Of a stretch of 64,000 bases of DNA, positions 1 to 8,749 are shown piece by piece (the first letter of the stretch is position 1; each line of letters opens with the position of its first letter). Location: contig NZ_BAAAZE010000010.1 in NCBI RefSeq assembly GCF_039536745.1, positions 62,001 through 126,000 on the forward strand. The letters run 5' to 3'. The stretch is from Actimicrobium antarcticum (lineage in GTDB: Bacteria > Pseudomonadota > Gammaproteobacteria > Burkholderiales > Burkholderiaceae_D). The position numbers were made by a program, and so were the translations under genes. The notes beneath the pieces were generated by a model. It did not search any database and was not told the DNA's origin. It worked only from the letters and a program-made list of their open reading frames with translations.

Positions 1-937
1 GCGACGGCGGCGGTGGCGCCATCCAGAACACCAGCCCGAGCAATGCCACCACACCCGCCGCTGCATGCATCCAGGAGGGACGCTTGCCCTGCGCACGCGC
101 TTTGTGAGCAGCAACGAAACTGTGACGAATCAGCGCGCCAGCCAGCATCAGTACCACCAGCACAAGCCAGTTGGTCTTGGCCATGTACAGCCAGCCGTAG
201 TGGTTGGACAGCATCGCGATCAGGACGGGCAAGGTGAAATACGTGTTGTGCACGCTGCGCTGTTTGGCGCGCCAGCCGTGCACGGAATCAACCGCGATGC
301 CCGCTCTGAGTTGCGCCACCACTTTGCGTTGGCCGGGGATGATCCAGAAAAAAACGTTGGCGCTCATCGTGGTCGCAAGCATTGCGCCGACCAGCAAAAA
401 TGCAGCGCGACCCGCGAACAAATGGCAGGCGAGCCATGCGGCGAAGACGATGAACGTAAAGACGCAGGCACCAACAATGGCGTCGCCGTTTTTACGCTGC
501 CCGAATGCGCGGCAAATGGTGTCGTAGACGAGCCAGCAAACGACCAGGAAACCCAGTGCCGACCCGATGGCCGCCGCAGCAGACCAGTCGTAGACCGTTT
601 TATCGATCAGGAAGCTGCCCGCGTTGTACAGGTACATGACGGTAAACAAGCTGAAACCCGAGATCCAGGTCGAGTAGCTTTCCCAATAAAACCAATGCAG
701 ATTTTCCGGCAGGATGCGCGGCGCGACGACATATTTTTGCGGGTTATAAAAACCGCCACCGTGCACAGCCCACAGTTCCCCGCCCACACCCTTGTCGATC
801 AACACGGGATCGGTCGGTTTGCAAAGACTGTTATCAAGAAAGACGAAATAGAACGACGACCCAATCCAGGCGATCGCGGTGATGACGTGGGTCCAGCGCA
901 GCAACAGGCTGACCCAGTCGAGCAAGTAGTTTTCCAT
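1..937 (-). CDS. puuD: Urate hydroxylase PuuD, membrane domain (partial, 3' end outside window)
   Basis: Membrane-bound urate oxidase that starts uric acid breakdown by making 5-hydroxyisourate. About 312 N-terminal residues are visible, starting at an ATG at 937 and staying open to the window edge. The sequence is highly hydrophobic with several membrane helices, beginning MENYLLDWVSLLLRWTHV and continuing with an AIAWIGSSFYF segment typical of the PuuD N-terminal domain. The family usually ends in a cytochrome c domain, which would lie outside the window. The neighbours uraH, puuE and uraD-allC supply the following steps, which strongly supports the call. The other strand has a long open frame here that looks like a shadow. 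A GTATAC palindrome lies upstream at 1084-1093. Confidence 0.88.
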   Translation of the reverse strand, partial: MENYLLDWVSLLLRWTHVITAIAWIGSSFYFVFLDNSLCKPTDPVLIDKGVGGELWAVHGGGFYNPQKYVVAPRILPENLHWFYWESYSTWISGFSLFTVMYLYNAGSFLIDKTVYDWSAAAAIGSALGFLVVCWLVYDTICRAFGQRKNGDAIVGACVFTFIVFAAWLACHLFAGRAAFLLVGAMLATTMSANVFFWIIPGQRKVVAQLRAGIAVDSVHGWRAKQRSVHNTYFTLPVLIAMLSNHYGWLYMAKTNWLVLVVLMLAGALIRHSFVAAHKARAQGKRPSWMHAAAGVVALLGLVFWMAPPPPS

Positions 938-1083
938 TGAGCCTCAAGCAAAAAGAAAGTGTCGCGTACAGGACGCTTCACTTTCCCTTCACCACAGCGG
1001 GCTCTCTAAAGGGCGAACATCGCAAGCATCAACAGGAAACCCGAACGGTTTCCTGTCGACGGCTCCGCGGCGATGTGCATTAA

Positions 1084-1093
1084 TTGTATACGA
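1084..1093. promoter_or_regulatory. Putative GntR/FCD operator upstream of puuD
   Basis: The sequence TTGTATACGA contains the palindrome GTATAC and lies about 150 bases upstream of the puuD start. A near-identical site lies at 1627-1636, upstream of both uraH and the GntR gene. FCD-type GntR regulators often bind short GTATAC-centred palindromes. The assignment to the adjacent regulator is an inference from position. Confidence 0.45.
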
Positions 1094-1160
1094 TGAAAAC
1101 ACAGAGAGTGTACAAATTTTTATCGCTGTAATTGACTTGATGCGAGAGTCCTTCTGAGGA

Positions 1161-1517
1161 TCAGGAACCGCGGTAGGTCGAATACGTCCAGGGACTCGCC
1201 AACAGCGGCACATGGTAGTGACCGTCCGGGTCGGCGATGCCAAAATCGATCGGCACTTCATCGATGAAGGGTGGGTCAGGCAACGCCACGCCCTTGCTCC
1301 GAAAATACGCCGCCACTGCAAATACGAGCCTGTATCGCCCTGCTGCCATCGTCTGCGCGTCGAGTAGCGGACCGCCGTCGGTGCGGCCGTCCGCGTTCAG
1401 CGTCAGCGTTCGCAGGGAGTGCACATCGGTGCCGCTGATACGTTGTAGCGTCACGGACATGCCCGCTGCCGGGCAGCCATGCATGATGTCGAGTACGTGG
1501 GTGCTGAGATGTCCCAT
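1161..1517 (-). CDS. uraH: 5-hydroxyisourate hydrolase (cytosolic, transthyretin-like)
   Basis: Hydrolyses 5-hydroxyisourate to OHCU, the second step of urate breakdown. The 118-residue protein begins GHLSTHVLD after Met, has a DGHYHVPLL segment carrying a catalytic His, and ends in the signature YRGS that closes the active site of this family. The ATG at 1517 is preceded by AAAGGAT at good spacing; the longer upstream reading lacks family similarity. There is no signal peptide, unlike the second paralogue at 13457. It is transcribed divergently from the GntR gene and probably together with puuD. Confidence 0.93.
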   Translation of the reverse strand: MGHLSTHVLDIMHGCPAAGMSVTLQRISGTDVHSLRTLTLNADGRTDGGPLLDAQTMAAGRYRLVFAVAAYFRSKGVALPDPPFIDEVPIDFGIADPDGHYHVPLLASPWTYSTYRGS

Positions 1518-1626
1518 AAGATCCTTTTTGTTGGTGTAGCGGATCAGACGCCGGTCCGGGCCGCCTGTCCCGATTATTGAAAACAACCGGACGACATTGC
1601 TGAAATCGATTCCGTCCTGCGCAAAA

Positions 1627-1636
1627 GTGTATACAA
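1627..1636. promoter_or_regulatory. Putative GntR/FCD operator between uraH and gntR
   Basis: GTGTATACAA lies 38 bases before the GntR gene and 110 bases before uraH. It shares the TGTATAC core with the site at 1084-1093. Its position would let one regulator control uraH, itself and the downstream puuE operon. Inferred from sequence symmetry and placement only. Confidence 0.45.
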
Positions 1637-1674
1637 TAAGTGCTTAAAGTCAACCGCACAGAGGTAACGACATC

Positions 1675-2436
1675 ATGTCCAAAGGCGTTTCCACCCTAAA
1701 AATTGTTGATCCTGCCAAAGCTGACAAGCCCACCGCCCGCAAGACCCGCGTAACAGCCAGTGGCAAATCTGCAGCCAAATCAGGTTCGACACAGCGCATC
1801 GTCGATTCCGTCACCACTGCCATTGCAGAACGCCGGTTAATGCCGGGGACGAAGTTGTCCGAGCAGAAGATGGGCGACATCTACAACGTGTCACGAACAG
1901 TCGTGCGGCAAGCCTTCAACCAGCTCAGCCGTGATCGACTGGTGGTACTTGAGCCCGCGCGTGGCGCGTTCGTGGCGATGCCCACGGTGGCCGAAGCGCG
2001 CCATGTTTTTGCGGTGCGCGACATTCTGGAGGCTGCGGTGATCAGGCAACTGTGCCCGGTAATCACCGATCCACAGATCAAGGAACTGCGCTATCACCTG
2101 CAAATCGAGCGCTCGGCTGTGAGCGATAACGAAGTGTCGGGACGCACGCGTTTGCTGGCTGACTTTCATATCGTTCTGGCGCAGATGCTGGGTAATCAGG
2201 TTCTGGTGGAAATGCTGAGCGAGTTGCTCATCCGTTCTTCACTGATTGCGCTGATGTACCAGTCTTCGCACTCTGCCGAAGCCTCGTTGAGCGAGCACGT
2301 CGCCATCGTGGACGCCCTGGAAAAACGTGATGTCAAGGACGCACTTCGCCTGATGGGCAAGCATCTCGACAACGTTCTTATCAACTTGCATCTGGACCCG
2401 CACAGTCTCGATCTGGCCCAAATTCTGAAAGCCTGA
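1675..2436 (+). CDS. GntR/FCD-family transcriptional regulator of purine catabolism
   Basis: Predicted DNA-binding regulator of 253 residues. A basic low-complexity lead of about 40 residues precedes a winged helix (roughly 40-105) with the typical GntR pattern: LMPGTKLSEQKMGDIYNVSR, then VVRQAFNQL. An FCD ligand-binding domain follows (about 115-240) with an RDILEAAVIRQL helix and the EHVAIVDALEKRD motif. The ATG at 1675 follows GAGG. The stop is six bases before puuE, so it probably heads that operon. It most likely responds to a urate or allantoin metabolite, inferred from its neighbours. Confidence 0.88.
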   Translation: MSKGVSTLKIVDPAKADKPTARKTRVTASGKSAAKSGSTQRIVDSVTTAIAERRLMPGTKLSEQKMGDIYNVSRTVVRQAFNQLSRDRLVVLEPARGAFVAMPTVAEARHVFAVRDILEAAVIRQLCPVITDPQIKELRYHLQIERSAVSDNEVSGRTRLLADFHIVLAQMLGNQVLVEMLSELLIRSSLIALMYQSSHSAEASLSEHVAIVDALEKRDVKDALRLMGKHLDNVLINLHLDPHSLDLAQILKA

Positions 2437-2442
2437 ACCACC

Positions 2443-3387
2443 ATGACTCACACTTATCCCAGAGACCTCAAGGGCTATGGCCCGCACGTGCCAGATGCAA
2501 ACTGGCCAGGTCGCGCTCGCGTGGCCGTGCAATTCGTTTTGAATTACGAAGAAGGCGGCGAGAATTCCGTGCTCCACGGCGATGCCGGAAGCGAACAGTT
2601 TCTGTCCGAAATGTTCAATCCCCCCGCCTATCCGGAGCGGCACCTGAGCATGGAAGGCATTTACGAGTACGGCGCGCGCGCCGGTGTCTGGCGACTATTG
2701 CGCGAGTTCGAACAACGCGGCCTGCCATTGACCGTCTTCGGCGTTGGCATGGCGCTTGAGCGCTGCCCGGAAGTGACCGCCGCGTTTCGGGAACTCGGCC
2801 ACGAGATTGCCTGCCACGGCTGGCGCTGGATCAATTATCAGCATGTGGATGAAGCGACGGAGCGAGCACACATGGCGCTTGGCATGGCGGCCATCGAACG
2901 CCTGACAGGTTCGCGGCCGCTGGGCTGGTACACCGGGCGAGACAGCCCCAATACCCGACGCCTCGTCGCCGATTTTGGCGGCTTCGAATACGACAGTGAT
3001 TATTACGGTGACGACTTGCCTTTCTGGTTGCGCGTTCGCAAGACGGATGGCACCGATAGTCCACACCTGGTGGTGCCCTACACCTTGGACTGCAATGACA
3101 TGCGCTTTGCGCTGCCACAGGGTTTCTCGAACGGCGATGCATTTTTTGAGTATCTGCGCGACGCCTTCGACGTTCACTACGCCGAAGGTGAAGATCGTCC
3201 ATCGATGATGAGCATCGGCATGCATTGCCGCATCCTCGGACGCCCTGGCCGGATGCGTGCTCTGCAGCGCTTTCTTGATCACATCGAAAAACATGATCGC
3301 GTCTGGGTCACCCGACGCCTCGATATTGCACGTCACTGGAAGGCAACACACCCCTTTGACCCGAACAACGCTTTCGCCTGGAAGTAA
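2443..3387 (+). CDS. puuE: Allantoinase PuuE (polysaccharide-deacetylase fold)
   Basis: Opens the hydantoin ring of allantoin to give allantoate. The 314-residue protein matches the PuuE type rather than the amidohydrolase AllB: it begins YPRDLKGYGPHVPDA and has the conserved QFVLNYEEGGE and GYGP segments. A NodB-like core contains HEIACHGWRW, LGWYTGRDSPNTRRL and a late SIGMHCRILGRPGR motif. It is the second gene of the gntR-puuE-uraD/allC-M20 operon, six bases after gntR and two before the fusion gene. Confidence 0.94.
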   Translation: MTHTYPRDLKGYGPHVPDANWPGRARVAVQFVLNYEEGGENSVLHGDAGSEQFLSEMFNPPAYPERHLSMEGIYEYGARAGVWRLLREFEQRGLPLTVFGVGMALERCPEVTAAFRELGHEIACHGWRWINYQHVDEATERAHMALGMAAIERLTGSRPLGWYTGRDSPNTRRLVADFGGFEYDSDYYGDDLPFWLRVRKTDGTDSPHLVVPYTLDCNDMRFALPQGFSNGDAFFEYLRDAFDVHYAEGEDRPSMMSIGMHCRILGRPGRMRALQRFLDHIEKHDRVWVTRRLDIARHWKATHPFDPNNAFAWK

Positions 3388-3389
3388 CC

Positions 3390-5165
3390 ATGACGACCCT
3401 TGATTTTTTAAACGACGCCGATCAGGCGGGCTTCACTCGACTGCTGGATGGCGTCTATGAGCATTCATCCTGGATTGCAGACCAAGCCTGGGACAAGCGA
3501 CCATTCAGCAGTCTGGCGCAACTGAAGCTGGCGCTGGTTGACGTCGTCCGCGAGGCGCCGAAAGCGCGTCAACTGGAACTGATCCGGGCGCATCCCGAGC
3601 TGGCCGGCAAGGCGATGGTAGCCAAGTCACTGACGGCGGAGTCCACCAACGAACAAGGCAAAGCCGGGCTGACCGACTGCACGCTGGCGGAGTTCGACAG
3701 CATCCAGCGGCTCAATGCGGAGTACAACGGCAGGTTTGGTTTTCCCTTCATCCTGGCTGTGCGCGGTCCGCGTGGGCTGGGGCTGAGCAAAAGCGAGATC
3801 ATCGCCACGCTGGAGCGTCGGATGTTCAACCATCCGGACTTCGAACTGGCCGAGTGTCTGCGCAACATACATCGCATCGCGGAGATCCGGCTCAACGACA
3901 AGTTGGGTCATGTGCCCGAACTTGGCAACGACGTATGGGACTGGGCTGAGCGTTTGGCGACCAATAGCGACGTTGGCTATGCAGACCGTGGCGAACTGAC
4001 CGTGACCTATCTGACGGACGCTCACCGTGCCTGTGCGCAACGGCTGTCCCATTGGATGCGGGCCGATTGCGGCTTCGACGAAGTGGAGATCGACGCGGTG
4101 GGCAACGTCGTCGGGATCTACTACGGTACCGACCGGCAGGCAAAACGACTCCTGACCGGCTCGCACTACGACACCGTGCGCAATGGCGGAAAGTACGATG
4201 GCCGGCTGGGCATCCTGGCGCCGATGGCGTGTGTGCGTGAATTGCACCGTCAGGGTCGCCGTCTGCCGTTTGGTATCGAGGTCGTTGGTTTCTCCGAGGA
4301 AGAGGGACAGCGCTACAAGGCGGTGTTCCTTGGATCGGGCGCCCTCACCGGCCATTTCAATACCGCCTGGCTGGACCAGAAGGATGCCGATGGCGTCACG
4401 ATGCGCGAGGCCATGCTGCATGCCGGGCTGTGTCCCGACGACATCCCCAAACTGAAACGGGATGCGAACCGCTATCTGGGTTTTGTGGAGGTACACATCG
4501 AACAAGGGCCGGTGCTCAATGAGCTGGACCTGCCGCTGGGCATCGTCACATCGATCAACGGCAGCGTGCGCTATGTCGGCGAAATCAAGGGCATGGCCAG
4601 CCACGCCGGCACCACACCGATGGATCGGCGACGGGATGCCGCTACCGCCGCTGCAGAATTAGCGCTGGCGGTCGAGCAACGCGGAGGTTCCGTGCCGCAT
4701 CTCGTTGCCACGATGGGCATGCTCGAAGTACCGAACGGCTCCATCAACGTGGTGCCGGGCCGCTGCACATTCAGCCTCGACATCCGCGCAACCACCAATG
4801 AGGTACGAGACGCTTGCGCCAACGACCTCTGCGCCGAGCTTCAGGCGATCTGCGAGCGTCGCGGTCTGCATTTCAAGCTCGAAGAAACGATGCGTGCCGC
4901 AGCAGCACCCAGCGCACCGGACTGGCAACAGCGCTGGGAACGCGCTGTCGCAGCGCTAGGTCTGCCGCAGTACCGCATGCCCAGTGGTGCCGGCCACGAT
5001 GCGATGAAACTGCATGAAGCCATGCCGCAGGCAATGCTGTTCATGCGCGGACTGAACGCCGGCATCAGCCACAACCCGCTAGAGGCAATTACTAATGACG
5101 ACACAGAAATGTGCGTCCGTGCCTTCCAGAATTTACTTGACCAACTTGCAATGGAACTTTCATGA
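3390..5165 (+). CDS. Fusion of OHCU decarboxylase (UraD) and allantoate amidohydrolase (AllC)
   Basis: One uninterrupted 591-residue polypeptide carrying two purine-catabolic enzymes. Residues about 1-165 match UraD, with AHPELAGKA and STNEQGKAGL, the family's active-site region, and an FGFPFILAVRG motif. Residues about 170-591 match the M20 allantoate amidohydrolase, with GSHYDTVRNGGKYDG and EEEGQRY metal-binding motifs, HIEQGPVL, HAGTTPMDRRRDAA and PSGAGHDAM. The first half makes (S)-allantoin from OHCU and the second hydrolyses allantoate. The allantoinase acting between them is encoded just upstream. No frameshift is visible at the junction. Confidence 0.92.
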   Translation: MTTLDFLNDADQAGFTRLLDGVYEHSSWIADQAWDKRPFSSLAQLKLALVDVVREAPKARQLELIRAHPELAGKAMVAKSLTAESTNEQGKAGLTDCTLAEFDSIQRLNAEYNGRFGFPFILAVRGPRGLGLSKSEIIATLERRMFNHPDFELAECLRNIHRIAEIRLNDKLGHVPELGNDVWDWAERLATNSDVGYADRGELTVTYLTDAHRACAQRLSHWMRADCGFDEVEIDAVGNVVGIYYGTDRQAKRLLTGSHYDTVRNGGKYDGRLGILAPMACVRELHRQGRRLPFGIEVVGFSEEEGQRYKAVFLGSGALTGHFNTAWLDQKDADGVTMREAMLHAGLCPDDIPKLKRDANRYLGFVEVHIEQGPVLNELDLPLGIVTSINGSVRYVGEIKGMASHAGTTPMDRRRDAATAAAELALAVEQRGGSVPHLVATMGMLEVPNGSINVVPGRCTFSLDIRATTNEVRDACANDLCAELQAICERRGLHFKLEETMRAAAAPSAPDWQQRWERAVAALGLPQYRMPSGAGHDAMKLHEAMPQAMLFMRGLNAGISHNPLEAITNDDTEMCVRAFQNLLDQLAMELS

Positions 5166-6394
5166 CTTCTTCCTCTTCGTACGACGCTCTTGACGCCTGG
5201 GTTGACGCCCATTTCGACGACGAGGTGCAATTTCTGCAGGAGCTGGTACGCGTGCCGACCGACACGCCGCCGGGCAACAATGCACCGCATGCAGAGCGCA
5301 CTGCTGATTTACTGAATGAATTCGGTTTCGAGGTTGAACGACATGCAGTGCCTGCTCAGGACGTCGACAACGCCGGCTTGCAATCCATCACGAATCTGGT
5401 CGTGCGCCGCCAGTATGGGGAAGGCAAGACGATCGGACTCAACGCCCATGGCGACGTGGTACCACCCGGCGAAGGCTGGACACATGATCCCTACGGCGGC
5501 GAAGTAGCCGACGGCAAGTTGTACGGCCGTGCCGCCGCCGTGAGCAAGTGCGACTTTGCCACCTTTGCCTTCGCTACCCGCGCGATCGAGTCCCTCAAGC
5601 TGCCGTTGAAAGGTGGAGTGGAAATGTACTTCACCTACGACGAAGAATTCGGCGGCGAACTCGGTCCGGGCTGGTTGCTCGGCAAAGGCTTGATCAAGCC
5701 GGACCTGTTGATCGCAGCCGGATTCAGCTACCAGGTGATTACTGCCCATAACGGGTGCCTGCAAATGGAGGTCACCGTGCACGGAAAGATGGGCCACGCT
5801 GCAGTTCCTGATACCGGCGACGATGCCTTGCAGGCGGCGACGCTGATTTTGAATGTGCTCTATCACCAGAACACGCTGTACAAAAAGATCAGCAGCCAGG
5901 TCAAGGGCATCACCCATCCCTACCTGAATGTCGGGTTGATTCAGGGTGGCACCAACACCAACGTTGTGCCAGGCAAAGTGGTCCTCAAGCTTGATCGCCG
6001 CATGATCCCCGAAGAAAACCCGGTCCATGTCGAGGCTACGTTGCGCCGGATCATACAAGAAGCCGTGGCCGAGTCCAGGGGCATCACGGTTGACGTGAAG
6101 ACCATGCTGTTGTCCCTTGCGCTGCAGCCGCTTCCGGGCAACAAACCTCTGGTCGATGCGCTTTGCCAGCACGCCAGTACCGTGTTTGGCGAGACCATCG
6201 AGGCTTCCGGCACGCCGCTTTACACGGATGCACGCCTTTTTTGCGAACGTGGCATTCCTGCCGTGCTCTATGGTTGCGGACCACGCACCGTACTGGAAAG
6301 TAATGCCAAGCGCGCCGACGAACATATCTCGCTTGACGATCTCCGTCGTGCCACCAAAGTCATCGCACGGACGCTATTTGATTTGTTGCATTGA
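5162..6394 (+). CDS. M20-family amidohydrolase/deacylase (ArgE/DapE-like)
   Basis: Predicted cytosolic zinc hydrolase of 410 residues. Its ATG overlaps the preceding stop by ATGA, so it is translationally coupled to the UraD-AllC gene. Visible motifs are NAHGDVVPPGEGWTHDP (first metal His and Asp), TYDEEFGGELGPG (catalytic Glu pair) and HMGHAAVPDTGDDAL-like dimerisation residues. The usual GRGxxDMKGG motif reads GRAAAVSKCD, so the normally bridging Asp is displaced. Exact substrate is unknown; its place in the operon suggests a ureido or N-carbamoyl intermediate after allantoate. Confidence 0.8.
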   Translation: MTSSSSYDALDAWVDAHFDDEVQFLQELVRVPTDTPPGNNAPHAERTADLLNEFGFEVERHAVPAQDVDNAGLQSITNLVVRRQYGEGKTIGLNAHGDVVPPGEGWTHDPYGGEVADGKLYGRAAAVSKCDFATFAFATRAIESLKLPLKGGVEMYFTYDEEFGGELGPGWLLGKGLIKPDLLIAAGFSYQVITAHNGCLQMEVTVHGKMGHAAVPDTGDDALQAATLILNVLYHQNTLYKKISSQVKGITHPYLNVGLIQGGTNTNVVPGKVVLKLDRRMIPEENPVHVEATLRRIIQEAVAESRGITVDVKTMLLSLALQPLPGNKPLVDALCQHASTVFGETIEASGTPLYTDARLFCERGIPAVLYGCGPRTVLESNAKRADEHISLDDLRRATKVIARTLFDLLH

Positions 6395-6674
6395 TTTCAA
6401 CCAGAGCGGAAAACCTCTGGATCACAGCAGTGCAGGCTGATGGTTCGTGATCGTTACCTCTCTTCATGAAGCCTCAGCATCAGTTCAAAAAACGCGACTC
6501 CAGACATTGCCGTTGAATGGGCAGGTTCTGCAACCGTGCAATTCATCACCTCGACTACATTCCGTTTATTCAGTTAAAGGATGTCACGCGGAGATGGATT
6601 GACGACTGTGCGGACATGCACATCAAGTCGCATCAATCAGATATCCAAATACAATATTGGGAATACAGATCATC

Positions 6675-7919
6675 ATGAGTCACCATAACGCCATATCAGC
6701 AAGCAATACAACAAACGCCCCAAAAAGCAGTGGTCCGTATTCGCAAGCAGTCGCTTTCTCTCACTATAATAATATTTCAGCTCAATTGCCTATCGATCCG
6801 AAATCCGGTGAATTGGTCACTAGCGGAATAAAAGAGCAGGCGGAGCAATGCTTCAAAAATATCAAGGCGATTATTGAAAGTAGCAGCCACGATATGGACG
6901 ATATCGTGAGATTGACTGTCTTCGTTCAAAACATGGCAGATATTGGCGCTGTTGATGAAGTATTTGCGACGTTCTTCCCAGGCTATGTTCCTACGAGAAC
7001 CACAATAGCCGTTGCAGCGTTACCCATGAATGCGCTGGTACAAATTGAAGCACTCGTATCACACGGCGAAGGCACGATACCAGGAGCACCACAGGCAGGT
7101 GACCTCGTCAAAGCGGTACGAAATACGAACAATGCTCCACAGAGCTCATTCTCAGCGCAAACAGTCGCGTTCTCTCACTACAATAATATTTCCGCTCAAT
7201 TACCTATTGATCCGAAATCCGGTGAACTGGTAAGTGGCGGCATAAAAATGCAGGCGGGTCAGTGCTTCAACAACATCAAAGCGATTTTGGAAAGTATCGA
7301 CCATGTCATGGACGATATTGTGAAAATCACCCTGTTCGTTAAAAATATCTCCGATATCGACAGCGTCAAACAAGTTCATACGGAATATTTCTCAGGCTAT
7401 GTTCCCGCCTTAACAGCGATTGCCGTTAAAGCGTTACCGATGAATGCATTGGTACAAATCGAAGCAGTCGTGTCCCACGGGGATGGCACCCCTCCGCAAC
7501 CGCCTGAAGACGCCCGCAATATCGTCATTGAAGTAAATAATACCGAAGATGCGCCACAAGGCCCGTATTCACAAACAGTCGCCTTTTCTCATTACAACCA
7601 TATTTCAGCACAATTACCAATAGATCCTGTTACAGGCAACATCGTAGCTGGCGGCGTAAAAGAACAGACTAAACAGTGCTTGAAAAATATCAAGGCAATT
7701 ATTGAGAGTGTTGATCACGCAATGAGTGATGTTGTTAAAATTAATATCGCCCTTGGAAATATTTTAGACATTGATGCAGTAGACGAGATTTACACCACAT
7801 TCTTCCCGAACGGAATTCCTGCGAGACGCACAATTGGCGTATACGCTTTGCCTGGAGATGCGTTAATCCAAATTGATGCCGTCGTATCCAACGCTGAAGG
7901 AACACCGCCGAAAAGTTAG
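6675..7919 (+). CDS. Triple RidA (YjgF/YER057c/UK114) domain protein
   Basis: A 414-residue protein consisting of three tandem RidA domains at about 1-133, 145-275 and 285-412. Each repeats NAPxxSGPYSQAVAFSHYN-like, ISAQLPIDP, and a closing ALPxxALVQIEAxVS segment. In all three the residue equivalent to RidA Arg105 is Ala (VAALP, VKALP, VYALP), so classic imine deaminase activity is unlikely. The ATG at 6675 is preferred over a TTG at 6657. The gene is visibly more AT-rich than its neighbours and follows a 280-base gap, which suggests separate acquisition. Position suggests a role in purine or ureide breakdown, but this is unproven. Confidence 0.87.
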   Translation: MSHHNAISASNTTNAPKSSGPYSQAVAFSHYNNISAQLPIDPKSGELVTSGIKEQAEQCFKNIKAIIESSSHDMDDIVRLTVFVQNMADIGAVDEVFATFFPGYVPTRTTIAVAALPMNALVQIEALVSHGEGTIPGAPQAGDLVKAVRNTNNAPQSSFSAQTVAFSHYNNISAQLPIDPKSGELVSGGIKMQAGQCFNNIKAILESIDHVMDDIVKITLFVKNISDIDSVKQVHTEYFSGYVPALTAIAVKALPMNALVQIEAVVSHGDGTPPQPPEDARNIVIEVNNTEDAPQGPYSQTVAFSHYNHISAQLPIDPVTGNIVAGGVKEQTKQCLKNIKAIIESVDHAMSDVVKINIALGNILDIDAVDEIYTTFFPNGIPARRTIGVYALPGDALIQIDAVVSNAEGTPPKS

Positions 7920-8107
7920 GCGCGTTATGGTTTGATTGGCAATCCTGTCATGCGCCAATCAGGAGCCAGTTTAAAAACCCGGGGCAACCGACAGGCACGC
8001 ATTTTTCGGTTCGTCGCCCTGCCGCATCGCGATATGATCGGGTCTGCATCGCACCCGATCACGCGGCTACACTTCCCTCCAACAATTACTCCACGCTAGG
8101 AACTTTC

Positions 8108-8749
8108 ATGCTTATTCTCCATGGTTATTGGCTGTCGCTGGCAACGTACCGCGTGCGCATCGCGCTCAAACTCAAAGGGGTGGCCTTCGAGGAGCGCATG
8201 CATGATCTGTTGAGCGGACATCAGGATCAGGCCGCCTTTCGCGCCGTCAATCCGGCTGGCGCCGTGCCTGCACTGGAAGGCGGCACACCCGAACCATTGA
8301 CACAAAGTCTGGCAATCCTGGAATGGCTGGAAGAAACGTACCCGACAACGCCGCTGCTGCCGCCAGATGCCGCCGGTCGGGCGCGCGTGCGGGCAATGTT
8401 CCTGCTGACGGCGGCCGACACGCATCCGCTAGTGGTGCCACGAGTGCAAAAGCGTCTGGCCGCGCAATTTGGCGCGACCGAGACAGCCCGCCGCGAGTGG
8501 GCGGCACACTGGTTTATCGAAGGACTGAAAGCGTACGAGGCACTGCTGACCGACGGCGCGACGCGCTGCCACAATGAAACGCTCAGTCTGGCCGACCTGG
8601 CCCTTGCTAGCCATTTGATCGGCGCAGAGCGTTTCGGCGTGGATATTTCCAAGTTTCCACGCGTGACTGCGGTCGGCGCACTGCTGTTCGCGCTGCCGGA
8701 AATTGCATCGTCGCATCCTCGCCATCAAGCAGGCGCCATTTCAGCTTGA
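8108..8749 (+). CDS. maiA: Maleylacetoacetate isomerase / zeta-class glutathione S-transferase
   Basis: 213-residue GST. The N-terminal thioredoxin-fold domain (about 1-80) begins LILHGYWLSLATYRVRIALK, with the zeta-class RVRIAL helix, then VNPAGAVPALE and the glutathione-binding QSLAILEWLEETYP segment. The C-terminal helical domain (about 85-213) has LSLADLALASHLIGAERFGVD. The SSCS motif of classical zeta GSTs is replaced by SLAT, so isomerase activity is likely but not certain. It stands alone with no homogentisate genes nearby; an FAH-family gene lies 19 kb away. A diverged copy of its middle part lies at 10054-10233. Confidence 0.8.
   Translation: MLILHGYWLSLATYRVRIALKLKGVAFEERMHDLLSGHQDQAAFRAVNPAGAVPALEGGTPEPLTQSLAILEWLEETYPTTPLLPPDAAGRARVRAMFLLTAADTHPLVVPRVQKRLAAQFGATETARREWAAHWFIEGLKAYEALLTDGATRCHNETLSLADLALASHLIGAERFGVDISKFPRVTAVGALLFALPEIASSHPRHQAGAISA

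Noticed and set aside
65..940. Plus-strand open frame of 291 codons at the window start
   Set aside because: It is antisense to puuD, which has clear family motifs and membrane helices; the plus frame has none.
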